The translations under genes and the position numbers were made by a program. From Robiginitomaculum sp. (GTDB lineage Bacteria; Pseudomonadota; Alphaproteobacteria; Caulobacterales; Maricaulaceae): a DNA stretch of 8,161 nt. The DNA is taken from NCBI GenBank assembly GCA_002733485.1, contig NVVU01000001.1, positions 55,590 to 63,750 on the forward strand, in the 5' to 3' direction. Positions within the stretch are counted from its first letter, which is position 1. The number at the start of each line of letters is the position of its first letter. Shown piece by piece: positions 6,865 through 8,161 of the stretch. The notes under the pieces were generated by a model. The model had not been told where the DNA came from, searched no databases, and worked only from the letters and a program-made list of their open reading frames with translations.

Positions 6865-7305
6865 AAACCCGTATCAACCAAGCCTGGCATTACGGTCAGC
6901 CCTTATCGGCAACGCAGCTCTAAAGACTGCAAAAATTATGAGTTTCCCCACGTTTACGATTGGGTAACCTATCAGTATTCTGGGTCTGTGCCAGCGCATA
7001 CGCCAAATAGTTGCAAAAAAAAGATTCAAAAATGTGCCGTAGGGGGTATTGGGTTATATTGTGTTTCTGTTTGGTACATAATGTTAGGAATCACCGAATA
7101 ACTTTATGCGACATGTCATTATAGGTATCAAAGGCATATGTATTCACGAAGGTTAATTTATGTTGCCATTTATTGTTGTGTATAGTGCGAGGTGGGTTTG
7201 AAAATGAGTAAATATTACAACCGATTTTCACAGGCGTATGGGGTAGGATAAACGCTACACATACGTTATGTGGGCAGACAATACCCGGTCGTTGAACCCC
7301 TCAGT
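6865..7305. promoter_or_regulatory. Long divergent non-coding region between the lipoprotein gene and purB
   Basis: No protein-coding gene of convincing size, tRNA or known riboswitch is recognisable here. The middle part (about 6930-7240) is more AT-rich than the genes. It should hold the promoters of both divergent genes. Possible -10 elements are CATAAT on the minus strand (6940-6935), and TATATT (7055-7060) and TATAGT (7181-7186) on the plus strand. None has a convincing -35 at 16-18 bases. TTGCCA at 7163-7168 is a good -35 but lies only 12 bases before TATAGT. Other landmarks are the palindrome at 7258-7272, the 8-base palindrome GACATGTC at 7110-7117, and tiny ORFs at 7138-7185, 7160-7201 and 7204-7251. 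A small RNA or a regulated purB leader is possible but unproven. Confidence 0.4.
7258..7272. repeat. 15-base inverted repeat in the purB leader
   Basis: CACATA (7258-7263) and TATGTG (7267-7272) are exact reverse complements around a CGT spacer. The element lies 43 bases upstream of the purB ATG. It has the size and symmetry of a dimeric repressor site, or it could form a small hairpin in the leader RNA. No T tract follows, so it is not a terminator. I do not recognise it as a known operator. Confidence 0.45.
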
Positions 7306-7315
7306 GGAGAGGCAT

Positions 7316-8161
7316 ATGATTTCCCGCTACGCACGTGCGCAAATGGTTGCACTCTGGTCTGCACAATCCAAATATAAAATATGGTTTGAAATTGAAGCCT
7401 ATGCCTGTGAGGCCATGGCCGCTTCGGGGGTGATCCCAAAGGAGGCCGCCGAACAGATTTGGGAGCGTGGGGGTGCCGCAGAATTTGATGTGGGGCGTAT
7501 TGATGAAATCGAGCGCGAAGTTAAACATGACGTGATTGCGTTTTTAACGCATCTGGCTGAATTCGTGGGAGAGTCGGCCCGGTTTATCCACCAGGGGTTG
7601 ACCTCATCAGATGTTTTGGACACCTGCCTTTCCGTGCAGCTGGACCGGGCTTCGGCGCTTTTGCTAGAGGGCATGGACAAGGTTTTGGCGGCGCTAAAAG
7701 CGCAGGCCTATGCCCACAAAAATACGGTCTGTATAGGCCGCAGCCACGGCATTCATGCCGAACCCACCACGTTTGGCCTGAAAATGGCGCAGGCCTATGC
7801 TGAATTTTTGCGATGCAAAAAACGCCTTGTAGCCGCGCAAAAGGAAATTTCAATTTGCGCGATTTCCGGGGCCGTTGGCACGTTTGCCAATATTGACCCT
7901 GGCGTAGAGGAGTATGTGGCTGAAAAAATGGGGCTGGTACCAGAACCTGCCTCAACTCAGATTATCCCGCGAGATCGCCACGCCGCCTATTTTGCGACCC
8001 TGGGGGTGATTGCTTCCTCTGTAGAGAGAATCGCCACTGAAATCCGGCATTTGCAACGTACCGAGGTTGCCGAAGTAGAGGAATTTTTTGCCAAAGGGCA
8101 AAAAGGCTCATCTGCCATGCCTCATAAACGCAATCCGGTGTTGACCGAAAACCTGACGGGT
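7316..8161 (+). CDS. purB: Adenylosuccinate lyase, N-terminal 282 residues (3' end outside the window)
   Basis: PurB acts twice in purine synthesis: it releases fumarate from SAICAR to give AICAR, and from adenylosuccinate to give AMP. It works as a cytoplasmic homotetramer. The visible part starts MISRYARAQMVALWS and belongs to the short Bacillus-like form (about 430 residues), so roughly two-thirds is present. Active-site blocks are intact: HDV (H71), HQGLTSSDVLDT (from H92), GRSHGIHAEPTTFG with the catalytic His at 144, and the fumarate-lyase signature GSSAMPHKRNP (264-274) with the mobile-loop serines 265-266. The frame is open to the last base. The start is supported by GGAGAGG at 7306-7312 just before the ATG. 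It is divergent from the lipoprotein gene, with a long leader region that may regulate it. The missing C-terminal part cannot be assessed. Confidence 0.97.
   Translation, partial: MISRYARAQMVALWSAQSKYKIWFEIEAYACEAMAASGVIPKEAAEQIWERGGAAEFDVGRIDEIEREVKHDVIAFLTHLAEFVGESARFIHQGLTSSDVLDTCLSVQLDRASALLLEGMDKVLAALKAQAYAHKNTVCIGRSHGIHAEPTTFGLKMAQAYAEFLRCKKRLVAAQKEISICAISGAVGTFANIDPGVEEYVAEKMGLVPEPASTQIIPRDRHAAYFATLGVIASSVERIATEIRHLQRTEVAEVEEFFAKGQKGSSAMPHKRNPVLTENLTG

Noticed and set aside
7110..7117. GACATGTC palindrome as an operator
   Set aside because: An 8-base palindrome is expected by chance at this scale and has no partner copy or known regulator match. It is only listed as a landmark.
7251..7280. 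Possible guanidine-II (mini-ykkC) riboswitch hairpin because of ACG in the palindrome loop
   Set aside because: That class needs two hairpins with ACGR loops. Only one hairpin is present, its loop is ACGTT or CGT, and purB is not a guanidine gene.
1..8161. Mobile element, prophage, CRISPR or defence system
   Set aside because: All substantial genes are housekeeping or envelope genes. I see no transposase, integrase, tRNA-associated repeat, spacer array or nuclease in any frame.

Overview
The window looks like ordinary chromosomal core genome from an alphaproteobacterium, possibly of Rhodospirillales type, but I cannot fix the genus. The evidence is the RecA C-terminal half (RRIGAIK, then TRVKVVKNKVAPPF), a eukaryote-like homodimeric NADP-dependent isocitrate dehydrogenase, the short Bacillus-like form of adenylosuccinate lyase, and the recA-alaS-icd neighbourhood, which I recall from other alphaproteobacteria. 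Base composition is moderate and fairly even, except for one AT-rich stretch inside alaS.

Layout, left to right: the 3' part of recA (+, cut by the window edge); a strong hairpin terminator; alaS (+); a short convergent gap with a GC-rich hairpin; icd (-); a 154-base divergent gap; trmJ (+), a SpoU/TrmH-family tRNA 2'-O-methyltransferase; a bidirectional hairpin terminator; a peptidoglycan-binding lipoprotein gene (-); a 464-base divergent non-coding region; and purB (+, cut by the right edge).

The genes alternate in direction and are separated by terminators or promoter gaps. Apart from recA and alaS, which share a strand, each is probably transcribed alone. Together they serve housekeeping functions: DNA recombination and repair (RecA), alanyl-tRNA charging with proofreading (AlaS), the TCA cycle and NADPH supply (IDH), tRNA anticodon-loop modification (TrmJ), cell-envelope attachment (the lipoprotein) and purine synthesis (PurB).

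I see no phage, insertion sequence, CRISPR array, tRNA, rRNA, toxin-antitoxin or defence system, and no convincing new biological system. The points most worth a second look are the repeat architecture of the lipoprotein, the compositional break inside alaS, and the unexplained region upstream of purB, which carries a near-perfect palindrome and small overlapping or adjacent ORFs.
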